Assembly (NCBI GenBank): GCA_900539665.1
Contig: UQCV01000028.1
Location: 1-27,103, forward strand
Length of the DNA stretch: 27,103 nt
Direction: 5' to 3'
Origin: an uncultured Succinivibrionaceae bacterium
GTDB lineage: Bacteria > Pseudomonadota > Gammaproteobacteria > Enterobacterales > Succinivibrionaceae
Each line of letters opens with the position of its first letter. The first letter of the stretch is position 1. The notes under the pieces were generated by a model. That model worked only from the letters and a program-made list of their open reading frames with translations, had not been told where the DNA came from and did not search any database. This document shows positions 1 through 7,700 of this stretch, piece after piece. A program made the position numbers and the translations under genes.

Positions 1-82
1 TACTCATTAGAGTGCTTGAGCGAGAACTGAACCTATCTTATCGGTGGGAAGCCCCACCTCTATAGGTGGGGGAGGATGTCAC
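1..82 (+). mobile_element. Right end of an IS200/IS605-like (TnpB-type) element, partial
   Basis: A perfect 8-bp hairpin, CCCCACCT / AGGTGGGG with loop CTAT, lies at 52-71 and is followed by GGAGGATGTCAC ending near 82. An upstream GGTGGG at 43-48 could pair alternatively with CCCACC at 53-58. The pattern of AAGCCCC, a short GC-rich hairpin and a terminal TCAC resembles right ends of IS200/IS605-family elements, where this part also forms the 3' scaffold of the TnpB guide RNA. The transposase gene would lie left of the window, so only the tail is seen. A related sequence in opposite orientation is at the right edge. The family is assigned from motif resemblance only. Confidence 0.5.
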
Positions 83-564
83 TTTAGGTTCGTGTTTTGA
101 GTGGTCTTAGCCATTAAGCGTCAAGACCATTTTCAAAGTGAATGGTGTAAAGAACATGACGACGCTGACGGTTTCTCCGCTTTTGCAAAGCCAATGGATT
201 ACGGTGTCTTGAAATTCTATTAGCTGGTGATTTGGTAAGTTTTCTAGTTGCTTTCATGTGCCACTTTCCTTACAGACGTCAAGCGTCTGGTAGCTTATTT
301 AGCCTGTACCAGGCTCTTTTTAAAGATCCGGACCTCGGACTATTTTGGAGCCAACTAGGCGCGATATTCGCCTATAACTACATTGAGACCTACAAGCTAG
401 AAGTTCGGGACAGGCGCTATTTTATGCCTCTTTAAAATACATGTAAACATGGAGCGTAAAACAAAATTTAGATTTAAGTTTTTTTAAGCCAACGTAAATT
501 AGCTCAATCCTTGTTTGATCCCCCTAAGTCCCACTAATAGATTTTCTTAAAAAGTCTAACTTTA
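83..564. other. Gene-poor stretch between the element end and the ychJ-like gene
   Basis: I find no convincing gene here. A 67-codon frame at 232-435 (plus strand) has no ribosome-binding site, runs through two hairpins and has an unprotein-like composition. A 40-codon open stretch at 101-223 begins only at GTG and could be a gene remnant, but I recognise no family. Structured DNA is present: a hairpin CAGACG/CGTCTG around 275-291, a terminator-like hairpin at 301-321, a 6-bp inverted repeat TAGGCG/CGCCTA at 356-374, and CATGT-AA-ACATG near 443. This may be decayed sequence beside a mobile element, or it may hide a small RNA that ends at the terminator. Confidence 0.4.
301..321 (+). terminator. 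Rho-independent terminator-like hairpin
   Basis: AGCCTG-TAC-CAGGCT forms a perfect 6-bp stem followed by CTTTTT on the plus strand. It is preceded by a second hairpin, CAGACG/CGTCTG. No plus-strand gene ends here, so it either terminates transcription leaving the mobile element or closes a small non-coding RNA. Confidence 0.45.
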
Positions 565-987
565 TTAGTCAACAATCCCGTCAGCGTAATACCACACCCC
601 GTCATGCATTAAGAAGCGAGCTTTTTCATGTAGTTTCCCAAAACCATTTTGCGCCCGAAATAATGCATTGTATTCAATAAACCCTTGCTCCCCTTGAACC
701 TGTGGTAACCCCGCTTCAAGCTTGGTATAAACAATCCCCTTACCTTCTTTGGCGATAATTTGCGGTTTAATTTTAGGGCGATAATCTGGATGCCAACTAC
801 GTAACACGTAGTCGTAAAACCCAAGCTTATAGGCCACAAATCTAGTTCTTAAAACTGTAAGTGGGCCCTCAGTAACATTTTTACCATGTTCTAAATAATC
901 ACAACAACAAGCGCCGTAAGTAAGTCCACTACCGCATGGACATGGCAGATTAGGATCAAATTTCTTATTTTTTGTAGGTGCTACCAT
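565..987 (-). CDS. YchJ-like (UPF0225) SEC-C motif protein
   Basis: A 140-residue protein of the YchJ/UPF0225 family. The N-terminus holds a SEC-C zinc motif, CPCGSG at residues 16-21 completed by a Cys run at 27-29. The body follows the YchJ middle domain, with an RTRFVAYKLG-like helix, a WHPDYRP segment, FIEYNALFR, HEKARF and a final GVWYYADG. The biochemical role of the family is not established; SEC-C modules bind zinc and often mediate protein contacts. I start at the ATG at 987 because AAAAGGA lies about ten bases upstream. A start at 1032 would put the N-terminus inside a strong hairpin and add 15 residues with no family match. The gene follows der by 84 bases and may be read through from it. 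Confidence 0.8.
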   Translation of the reverse strand: MVAPTKNKKFDPNLPCPCGSGLTYGACCCDYLEHGKNVTEGPLTVLRTRFVAYKLGFYDYVLRSWHPDYRPKIKPQIIAKEGKGIVYTKLEAGLPQVQGEQGFIEYNALFRAQNGFGKLHEKARFLMHDGVWYYADGIVD

Positions 988-1016
988 TTTTGCTGTTCCT
1001 TTTAACCTTATTAGAC

Positions 1017-1045
1017 TAGAACGGGAGGTCACACCTCCCGTTCTA
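1017..1045 (-). other. Strong 13-bp hairpin between der and the ychJ-like gene
   Basis: TAGAACGGGAGGT at 1017-1029 and its exact complement at 1033-1045 enclose a 3-base loop. It lies between the der stop codon (1072) and the ychJ-like start (987). No T-run follows on either strand, so it is not a classical intrinsic terminator. It could block 3' exonucleases behind der, act as a processing site, or attenuate read-through. Confidence 0.6.
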
Positions 1046-1071
1046 TTAAATTACTTTAGATCTTATAAATC

Positions 1072-2733
1072 TTAACGACGTTTCTTAGCTTTTGCCGCTT
1101 TGGCTTTCTTCACAAAGTCCATCATACGCTTTCTCTTACGCATCTGGCTTTGGGTCAACTTATTCTTCTTCCCTTCAAATGGATTTTCTGATTCAGAGAA
1201 TTCAAGTGAGATTGGGGTCCCAATAATATTGAGACTCTTACGGAAGTAGTTAATCAAGTAACGCTTATAAGAATCGGTAATATCACGAGTCTTGTTACCG
1301 TGAATTACAATACGTGGAGGATTATACCCACCGGCATGAGCGTACTTAAGCTTAATGCGACGCCCCTTTGACAAAGGAGGTTGCAATTCTTGAGTTGCCA
1401 TTTCCAAAATACGGTTAAGCTTTGAAGTGCTAACACGAGTAGTAGCAGAACGGTAAGCCGCTTGTAAAGAATCAAATAAGTGCCCAACCCCAGTGCCATG
1501 AAGTGCAGAAATAAAGTGAATATCGGCAAAATCAACAAACCCAAGACGTAAACTTAAAGCTTCTTTAACGTGTTCCTTAACTTCCTTATCCAAGCCGTCC
1601 CACTTATTAACTGCAATCACAAGTGAACGCCCACTTTGGATAATAAAGCTTAAAAGGCTCAGATCTTGGTCGGTAACCCCAGCGTTAGCATCGATAACCA
1701 ACAATGCGACGTTACAATCTTCAATCGCCTGCAAGGTTTTAACCACGGAGAATTTTTCCACCGCTTCGTTTACCTTTTTACGCTTTCTAACCCCAGCGGT
1801 ATCAATAACGATGTATTGTTTACCATCTTTTTCAAGCGGGATATAAATAGAATCACGTGTAGTCCCAGGAAGGTCATACACGATAACGCGGTCTTCACCG
1901 AGCATTCTGTTAGTCAAGGTAGACTTACCCACATTTGGGCGCCCAACAATTGCAAATTTAACTGGCAAATCAGCAAAAGGTACAGCTTCGCCTTGAGCTT
2001 TTGCTACAACCTTATTCTTGTCAGCTTCGAACTTATCTTGTTCCGCATCAGAATAGTTTTCTTCTGTCTTTTGGGCTTCAGTTGTACCAAGCTTATGACG
2101 TTGTTTCCATTCATACCAGTTAAAGCCGCCACCAATTTTATCCATTGGTACGTTATCAAGAAACTCAAAGCCCTTTTCCCACTTAATTGCCTCAGGATCA
2201 TCAAATGGGCCTGGTACCGGTAATTCGTGTTCTTCATCAGAAGCAAGCACAGGAGCTACTACTTCATCGAGCAAAATACCAACCCCGCGACCGTGAGCTG
2301 CGGCAATTGGGTAAATTTCCCCAAAACCTAAAGCATATAATTCAGCTGTAGCCACATCAGCATCAAGACCATCGATCTTGTTTGCTACTACTACAGTCTT
2401 CTTTTGGTGCTTACGAATATAATCAGCAATGAGGTAGTCACCTGCTAAAAGACCACTTCTAGCATCCACTAAAAAGAGCACTAGATCAGCTTCATCAATC
2501 GCTTGTAAGGATTGAGCAGCCATTTCAGTTTCAACCCCTTCTTCAGTCCCGTCGATCCCACCGGTATCTATCAAAATATATTCATAATCGTTGTAGATAG
2601 CACGACCATATTTACGGTCACGAGTGAGCCCCGGAAAATCTGCCACCAAGGCATCACGAGTTTTAGTCAGGCGGTTAAATAGTGTAGACTTACCAACATT
2701 TGGACGTCCCACCAAAGCTACAACCTTTGACAT
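1072..2733 (-). CDS. der: Ribosome-assembly GTPase Der (EngA)
   Basis: Der is a tandem GTPase needed for 50S ribosomal subunit maturation. The first G domain shows GRPNVGKST at residues 9-17, DTGG at 56-59 and NKID at 118-121. The second shows GRPNVGKST at 264-272, DTAG at 311-314 and NKWD at 376-379. A KH-like domain follows at about 435-515 and then a Lys/Arg-rich tail to 553. At 553 residues the protein is longer than E. coli Der (490). Most of the excess is in the linker between the G domains (about 165-255), which is acidic, and in the basic tail. The ATG start has GAGGG eight bases upstream. It is the last core gene of the bamB-der end of the cluster and is separated from bamB by 235 bases with its own leader. 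Confidence 0.97.
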   Translation of the reverse strand: MSKVVALVGRPNVGKSTLFNRLTKTRDALVADFPGLTRDRKYGRAIYNDYEYILIDTGGIDGTEEGVETEMAAQSLQAIDEADLVLFLVDARSGLLAGDYLIADYIRKHQKKTVVVANKIDGLDADVATAELYALGFGEIYPIAAAHGRGVGILLDEVVAPVLASDEEHELPVPGPFDDPEAIKWEKGFEFLDNVPMDKIGGGFNWYEWKQRHKLGTTEAQKTEENYSDAEQDKFEADKNKVVAKAQGEAVPFADLPVKFAIVGRPNVGKSTLTNRMLGEDRVIVYDLPGTTRDSIYIPLEKDGKQYIVIDTAGVRKRKKVNEAVEKFSVVKTLQAIEDCNVALLVIDANAGVTDQDLSLLSFIIQSGRSLVIAVNKWDGLDKEVKEHVKEALSLRLGFVDFADIHFISALHGTGVGHLFDSLQAAYRSATTRVSTSKLNRILEMATQELQPPLSKGRRIKLKYAHAGGYNPPRIVIHGNKTRDITDSYKRYLINYFRKSLNIIGTPISLEFSESENPFEGKKNKLTQSQMRKRKRMMDFVKKAKAAKAKKRR

Positions 2734-2806
2734 ATTTGTGTCCCTCTAAATCATGCAGCTGTAACCTTACCCCACAAAGCAGGTTTAGCTGTAAATCTTC
2801 TACCAA

Positions 2807-2826
2807 ACACGATCCTTAAATCGTGT
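2807..2826 (-). other. Hairpin in the der leader
   Basis: ACACGAT and ATCGTGT form a perfect 7-bp stem with a 6-base loop, 74-93 bases upstream of the der start. No T-run follows. The 235-base gap between bamB and der holds no other clear feature and no gene. The hairpin may belong to the der 5' leader or to the end of the bamB message. Confidence 0.35.
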
Positions 2827-2968
2827 CGTTTCTTCCATTGAGCCTATATGTATATCTTATTTTTTTTCTTGCTCGGTTGCCGTAGAATTTGAGTATTTTG
2901 TTTTTCACTTTAGTTAATAATAAATCTAGCCATCGTGAAAGTTTTCCGCACAAGTTTTATCAAGTCTG

Positions 2969-4207
2969 TTATTCAGCGCTTTCTTCGTCGCTGTTTTCTT
3001 CAGCATTCATGTCAGGATCTGCAGCACTCCCCTTTGGGGTTAAAGCCCAAAGTTCACCGTTACGGGTGACAACGTAAGCAATATTGCCGTCGACCACCGG
3101 AGCCGTATAAATCCCGCTACTATCGAGCTTTTCCTTGTTCACAAAACGGCCATCTGCCCCGTCAAGCCAGTAGAGATAACCTTCATAATCCCCAACAATA
3201 ACATAGTCACCTAAATAGGCTGGACCTGTTACGGAGCGATAAGTTAGAGCACTATTAACCCAACGTTCACTACCGTCGATACGAATAATCGCATGAATAT
3301 GGCTATTACGATCAGTTAAAGCCAAATCTGAAAGGTCGTAAGCTAAATCTTGATATGATGAATAGTTACGACTCCACATGTTTTGGAACCGTGGATAAAC
3401 GATCCCGGTCAAATTCCCCGCTAAGCCAGTAATGTAAATTTCATTACTTATCACCAAAGGAGTGGTAACAACGTCGTTAAGTCTAGCTAAACGGGTAGTA
3501 CCATGCGCGTTCCCTACAGGCACTTGCTTAACCATAAGCCCACGGTCTGCGCGTACAAAGTTTAGCTTCCCATCAGAAGTGCCGTACATAACTAAGCCAC
3601 CGTTTAGCACTACAGGAGCAGAAGTACCTCTTAATGCCAGCATCTTTGAATCAGTACCACCAGTCCAAGCGCGTTCGCCTGTAGTACTATTGATCGCGGT
3701 AAGTTGACCAAAAGAACTCATGACATAAACTTGTGAATAATCACATGCAGGAGCCGCTACGATTTCACTGCCAGTATTGTATTTCCACAATAAAGTCCCA
3801 TCAGCTGCCTTTAAAGCGTAAACATAACCGTTTTCCGCAGCAATGTAGATAACGCCGTCACCAATAGTGATCCCCCCGGATAAACCTACGGTACGACGTT
3901 CATCATTTTCTTCCCCATCTTCAAGATCAACGTGCCAAAGCTTTTCCCCAGTAAGCTTGTTGAAGGCATATACATCACCGTCGCGACTAGCAGCATAAAC
4001 GCGTTCATCATCTACAGCTGGACGTAATCTTGAATAATAATCCCCCACACCCCAACCGATAGAACGACTCCACAGATGTTTTACCTCAAGTGTATTATTA
4101 ACCACCGGCGCAGGCACTGGTTCATAAACATCCACATCAGCTACACAACCTGCTAATAATAAGCCCGAGCAGGATGCAAGAAAAAGTTTTAATAAACCGG
4201 AACGCAT
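2969..4207 (-). CDS. bamB: Outer membrane assembly lipoprotein BamB
   Basis: BamB is the beta-propeller lipoprotein of the BAM complex that inserts outer-membrane proteins. The N-terminus is a lipoprotein signal with LLLAGC, acylated Cys at residue 21. The body carries PQQ/WD-like blade repeats such as GEKLWHVDL, GTLLWKYNTG and GERAWTGG, spread over roughly residues 45-390. The length of 412 residues compares with 392 in E. coli; the excess is partly an acidic Asp/Glu/Ser-rich C-terminus. The ATG at 4207 has AAGGA eight bases upstream. It sits between yfgM and der as in other gammaproteobacteria, and a hairpin with a short T-run separates it from yfgM, so its level may be set separately from the hisS-yfgM part. 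Confidence 0.95.
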   Translation of the reverse strand: MRSGLLKLFLASCSGLLLAGCVADVDVYEPVPAPVVNNTLEVKHLWSRSIGWGVGDYYSRLRPAVDDERVYAASRDGDVYAFNKLTGEKLWHVDLEDGEENDERRTVGLSGGITIGDGVIYIAAENGYVYALKAADGTLLWKYNTGSEIVAAPACDYSQVYVMSSFGQLTAINSTTGERAWTGGTDSKMLALRGTSAPVVLNGGLVMYGTSDGKLNFVRADRGLMVKQVPVGNAHGTTRLARLNDVVTTPLVISNEIYITGLAGNLTGIVYPRFQNMWSRNYSSYQDLAYDLSDLALTDRNSHIHAIIRIDGSERWVNSALTYRSVTGPAYLGDYVIVGDYEGYLYWLDGADGRFVNKEKLDSSGIYTAPVVDGNIAYVVTRNGELWALTPKGSAADPDMNAEENSDEESAE

Positions 4208-4235
4208 CTAAAAAATCCTTCCTCAAATACACTAA

Positions 4236-4273
4236 AATCCGGACACTTTGCCTTTAAACAAAGGATCCGGATT
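4236..4273 (-). terminator. Two-tier hairpin between yfgM and bamB
   Basis: AATCCGGA (4236-4243) pairs with TCCGGATT (4266-4273), and an inner CTTTG/CAAAG stem (4246-4250 and 4259-4263) extends the structure. On the minus strand the stem ends in GGATTTT, a short T-run. It lies in the 78-base gap after yfgM, 29 bases before the bamB start. It is probably a partial terminator or attenuator rather than a complete stop. Confidence 0.5.
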
Positions 4274-4285
4274 AAGTCAAAAATA

Positions 4286-5077
4286 TTACTTAGCCTGAGT
4301 TTCGCTCTTAGCAGTGGCTTCAGCGTTATTAGCTTCTTGAGCTACTTCTGAAGTAGTAGCGGGAGCTTCAGCTTTTGCTTCTTGAGCTTTTGGTGCTTCT
4401 TGAGCTTTTGGTGCTTCCTGAGCTGGCGCGCCTAAATTAAGCAACGCTACCCCAGCGGTTTCAAGTAAAGCATCATGCTTCATTTGCAACACTTTTTCCT
4501 GAGCTTGGTCTGCACTAAGATCAAGAGCCTTCTTATATTGTTCAAGTGCACCTTTGTGATCACCTGAAGCCAATAAAACATCACCTTGAGCTTCGGCTAC
4601 AGCTTTGGCAAATGCTTCTTCTTTTACATTTTGTAAAGCAGCTTTGGCTTCGTCATATTTACCAAGTTCAGTAGCTAAACGGGCAACACGCAATCTAATA
4701 ACATCGTCAAGGATTTCATCACCATTGCCAATTGCTGCCTTTAAGACATCTAAAGCTTGTTGAGTACGACCAGCGTCAACATCAACACGAGCCATTTTTA
4801 CAGCAGCGAGCTGACCAAGTACGTTGGTGTGTTCTTTAGCGTAGCTGTTCACGCGCTTTTGAGCTTCTTCAGAAGTTAAATCAGCTTCAAATACGGTTGT
4901 GTAAAAATCAGATACTCTAGTTTGGCGCTGTTCATGACGGTAATCACGATAAACCCAAAAAGCAGTGATAACCACGAGAGCTACAGCAATACCACCAATG
5001 ATACTTTTCCAGTTCTCGTTCCACCAGTTACGAAACTCTTCTTCCTTTTGTTGCGCATCAGCTTCAAAAATATCCAC
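4286..5077 (-). CDS. yfgM: YfgM family ancillary SecYEG/periplasmic chaperone-network protein
   Basis: YfgM is an inner-membrane protein with a periplasmic TPR-like domain; in E. coli it contacts SecYEG and the chaperone PpiD. The N-terminal segment is cytoplasmic and acidic, with NWWNENWK before one transmembrane helix at about residues 25-43. Helical repeats rich in Ala/Lys/Glu follow to about residue 215. The last ~45 residues are an Ala/Gln/Glu/Lys/Pro-rich extension with repeated QEAPKA units, making the protein 263 residues against 206 in E. coli. The start is GTG at 5077 with a GGGAGA ribosome-binding site six bases upstream. It follows hisS by 36 bases and is probably co-transcribed with it. 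Confidence 0.9.
   Translation of the reverse strand: MDIFEADAQQKEEEFRNWWNENWKSIIGGIAVALVVITAFWVYRDYRHEQRQTRVSDFYTTVFEADLTSEEAQKRVNSYAKEHTNVLGQLAAVKMARVDVDAGRTQQALDVLKAAIGNGDEILDDVIRLRVARLATELGKYDEAKAALQNVKEEAFAKAVAEAQGDVLLASGDHKGALEQYKKALDLSADQAQEKVLQMKHDALLETAGVALLNLGAPAQEAPKAQEAPKAQEAKAEAPATTSEVAQEANNAEATAKSETQAK
4381..4416. repeat. Tandem 18-bp repeat within yfgM
   Basis: Two identical 18-base units, CTTGAGCTTTTGGTGCTT, at 4381-4398 and 4399-4416 are followed by a diverged third. They encode EAPKAQ-type hexapeptides in the YfgM C-terminal tail. Unit length is a multiple of three, so copy-number change would alter tail length without a frameshift. Confidence 0.8.
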
Positions 5078-5113
5078 AATATTCTCCCTGTATAAGGCCT
5101 TAATCTAGATTAT

Positions 5114-6385
5114 CTAGACAGCTTTACTTCTTAAAAATTCAATTGTATCAGCGAGTGTGCAAGAAATCTGTTCGCCAGTCGCCATTTCTTTAACTGTAAG
5201 CGTGCCATTGGCCGCTTCATCATCACCAACGATAAGAGCAAAGAGAGCCCCAGCTTTATCAGCGTGAGCCATTTGTTTTTTAAACTTACCGCCACCACAA
5301 TGGGTCATAACACGTAATTGAGGCAAAGCCCGACGAATAGCTACCGTAGCTTCGAACGCAGCTTCTTCTCCCTTTTCCCCCATAGAACAAACCATTACGT
5401 CTACCTCACGCTGTGGCTTTAATAATTCGAGTTCTTGGAGTAAAAGGATTAAACGTTCAAGACCAGCTGCAAAGCCGATTGCCGGCACAGCTTGACCGCC
5501 AAGTTCTTCAACTAAGCCGTCGTAACGCCCTCCGCCACATACCGTACCTTGAGCCCCAAGGTCAGTGGTTACCCATTCAAAAACAGTGAGGTTGTAGTAA
5601 TCAAGGCCACGAACTAAACGATCATTTAAAGTGTATTCAATGCCTAACACCTTAAGCAAACGACAAAGCCCTGCAAAATGTGCCTTAGTTTCTTCCCCAA
5701 AGCAATCTGACAACTTAGGAGCATCAACTAAGATAGCTTGCACATCTGGATTTTTAGTATCGAGAACACGTAATGGATTCGTGTACATACGACGCTTACA
5801 ATCTTCATCTAAAACATCTTGGTGAGCTTCTAAAAAGGCAATTAAACGTTCACGGTATTGCGCACGTTCAGCAGAGCTACCTAAAGAGTTGAGCTCAAGA
5901 CGAACATGATCTTTAAGACCAAGCTTTTCTAAAATAGTGGCAGTAAAAGAAATGATTTCAGCATCAATATCAGGGCCTTTTAAGCCAAATACTTCACAAC
6001 CAAATTGATGGAACTGACGATAACGCCCTTTTTGTGGACGTTCATGACGAAACATTGGGCCAATGTACCAAAGACGTTGTTCTTGGTTATAAACAAGACC
6101 GTTTTCTAAGCAGGCACGCACGCAGCCAGCAGTCCCTTCTGGACGTAAAGATAAGAAATCACCATCACGATCCTTAAAGGTGTACATCTCTTTTTCTACC
6201 ACGTCGGTAACTTCACCGATAGCGCGAGAAAATAGTCCGGTTTTTTCTACAATCGGAAATCTAATTTCACTAAACCCAAAAGAGGCGGCTGTGCTTTTAA
6301 GCACATTTTCCACCTGCTGCCAGATATTGCTCTGACCAGGGACAATGTCATTCATCCCTCTGATCGCATTAATCTTGAGTGCCAC
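5114..6385 (-). CDS. hisS: Histidyl-tRNA synthetase
   Basis: A class II aminoacyl-tRNA synthetase charging tRNA-His in the cytoplasm. Motif 2 is visible as RHERPQKGRYRQ at residues 113-124, the histidine-A peptide as RGLDYY at 259-264, and GGGRYDG at 284-290, followed by the motif 3 region GFAAGLERL. The C-terminal anticodon-binding domain begins near residue 325 and contains HCGGGKFKKQ. The length of 423 matches the family (424 in E. coli). The start is GTG at 6385, with GGA nine bases upstream; the first residues (ALKINAIRGMND) align with the E. coli start. It lies between ispG and yfgM in the standard order, behind a 219-base gap that contains a long palindrome. Confidence 0.97.
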   Translation of the reverse strand: MALKINAIRGMNDIVPGQSNIWQQVENVLKSTAASFGFSEIRFPIVEKTGLFSRAIGEVTDVVEKEMYTFKDRDGDFLSLRPEGTAGCVRACLENGLVYNQEQRLWYIGPMFRHERPQKGRYRQFHQFGCEVFGLKGPDIDAEIISFTATILEKLGLKDHVRLELNSLGSSAERAQYRERLIAFLEAHQDVLDEDCKRRMYTNPLRVLDTKNPDVQAILVDAPKLSDCFGEETKAHFAGLCRLLKVLGIEYTLNDRLVRGLDYYNLTVFEWVTTDLGAQGTVCGGGRYDGLVEELGGQAVPAIGFAAGLERLILLLQELELLKPQREVDVMVCSMGEKGEEAAFEATVAIRRALPQLRVMTHCGGGKFKKQMAHADKAGALFALIVGDDEAANGTLTVKEMATGEQISCTLADTIEFLRSKAV

Positions 6386-6453
6386 TTTATATATTCCATT
6401 TCAAAAAAGACTAACAACCACTAATAATACTTGGTCGGTCTTATCAACTGCAC

Positions 6454-6479
6454 TTGACCAAAGAGTGCTCTTTGGTCAA
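6454..6479. repeat. Perfect 12-bp inverted repeat between ispG and hisS
   Basis: TTGACCAAAGAG at 6454-6465 and CTCTTTGGTCAA at 6468-6479 are exact complements with only TG between them. An A-run follows on the plus strand, so on the transcribed minus strand the T-run comes before the hairpin and not after it. That is the wrong order for an intrinsic terminator. A second small repeat, GTACT/AGTAC, lies at 6535-6548. Candidate roles are an operator for hisS, an RNA leader structure, or a transcript end protected by the hairpin. Confidence 0.7.
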
Positions 6480-6604
6480 AAAAAACTGTGCGTCAGTTTA
6501 TCATAAAAAGCTAAATTTGGCGATTAACCACCATGTACTATAAAGTACTTAGCTTTGACTTTTAAGACTTTACGCCTTTGTCACTTAAACTATTGGGGCA
6601 AACC

Positions 6605-7696
6605 TTACACCGATTGACGCTTTTGCGCTGCTACTGCTCTAATTTTTTGTTCTAAAGCATCAGCTAAGCCTTCTTTTGGTAAACGCCCTACCGTCTTGCC
6701 ACCTTCGTAGTACAACACGTCGTTTTTCGCGCCACAAATCCCTAAAGCTGCACGTGAAGCTTCCCCGGGGCCATTGACCACACACCCCATAATAGCTACA
6801 TCAAAGGATTCTTGGATGTCAGCACAACGTTTTTCTAGCTCATCAACTAAGCCAATAACGTCAACCCCACGGCGTGAGCAGGTTGGACAAGCAATAAAGT
6901 TAATACCACGATTACGCAGTTTTAAAACCTTGAGTATGTCAAAGCCAACTTTAACCTCTTCCACCGGATCAGCCGCCAAAGAAACACGTAAGGTATCACC
7001 AATGCCCTCACGAAGTAGCCACGATAAGCCCATAGCACTTGTAATAGTGCCACGGCGTAACCCGCCAGCTTCAGTAATCCCTAAATGTAAAGGCTGATCA
7101 ATCTTGGCCGCCAAAAGCTTATAAGAATCATAAGCTAAAAACACATCAGACGCTTTAACTGAGACTTTAAAGTTCTCAAAATCGAGCTTCTCTAAAATAT
7201 CAATGTGTCGCATAGCAGATTCAACTAAAGCTTCAGGGGTTGGTTCACCATAACGCTCTAAAATATCTTTTTCTAAAGAACCACCATTAACCCCAATACG
7301 AATTGGAATCCCATGGTCACGAGCAGAGGCCACTACTTCACGCACGCGTTCAGCGTTACCGATATTACCCGGATTGATTCTTAAACAATCAGCCCCGTAT
7401 TCGGCGGTCTTTAAGGCCAAACGATAGTCAAAGTGAATATCAACTACGACCGGTATGGACACCGCTTTTTTGATTTCTTTAAAAGCTTCAGCGGCCGCAT
7501 CATTCGGAATACTAACACGCACAATATCAGCTCCAGCGCTTGCAATGGCATTGATTTGAGCAACTGTAGCAGCCACATCACAAGTATCTGTATTGGTCAT
7601 GCTTTGCACTGAAATTGGCGCATCTCCACCTACCGCCACATTGCCGACCATTATTTTTCTAGATTTTCGTCTAGTAATTACAGAGCTTTTTATCAT
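6605..7696 (-). CDS. ispG: 4-hydroxy-3-methylbut-2-enyl diphosphate synthase IspG (GcpE)
   Basis: IspG reduces MEcPP to HMBPP in the MEP isoprenoid pathway using a [4Fe-4S] cluster. The cluster ligands are visible as CPTC (Cys270 and Cys273), Cys305 in MGCVVNGPGE, and Glu312, at the same numbers as in E. coli. The N-terminal TIM barrel starts with MVGNVAVGGDAPISVQSMTNTDT. The length of 363 is normal for the bacterial short form (372 in E. coli). The ATG at 7696 has AAGGA eight bases upstream, inside the end of rodZ, and the two genes are only 4 bases apart, which suggests translational coupling. Cluster supply matters here because the usual isc genes are missing from this locus. Confidence 0.97.
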   Translation of the reverse strand: MIKSSVITRRKSRKIMVGNVAVGGDAPISVQSMTNTDTCDVAATVAQINAIASAGADIVRVSIPNDAAAEAFKEIKKAVSIPVVVDIHFDYRLALKTAEYGADCLRINPGNIGNAERVREVVASARDHGIPIRIGVNGGSLEKDILERYGEPTPEALVESAMRHIDILEKLDFENFKVSVKASDVFLAYDSYKLLAAKIDQPLHLGITEAGGLRRGTITSAMGLSWLLREGIGDTLRVSLAADPVEEVKVGFDILKVLKLRNRGINFIACPTCSRRGVDVIGLVDELEKRCADIQESFDVAIMGCVVNGPGEASRAALGICGAKNDVLYYEGGKTVGRLPKEGLADALEQKIRAVAAQKRQSV

Positions 7697-7700
7697 GAGA

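Noticed and set aside
232..435. 67-codon open frame on the plus strand near the left edge
   Set aside because: No ribosome-binding site, passes through a terminator-like hairpin, and its composition does not look like a folded or membrane protein I know.
1666..2223. 185-codon open frame on the plus strand opposite der
   Set aside because: It is fully antisense to the strongly conserved der gene, has no ribosome-binding site and resembles no protein family; codon bias of der explains the open frame.
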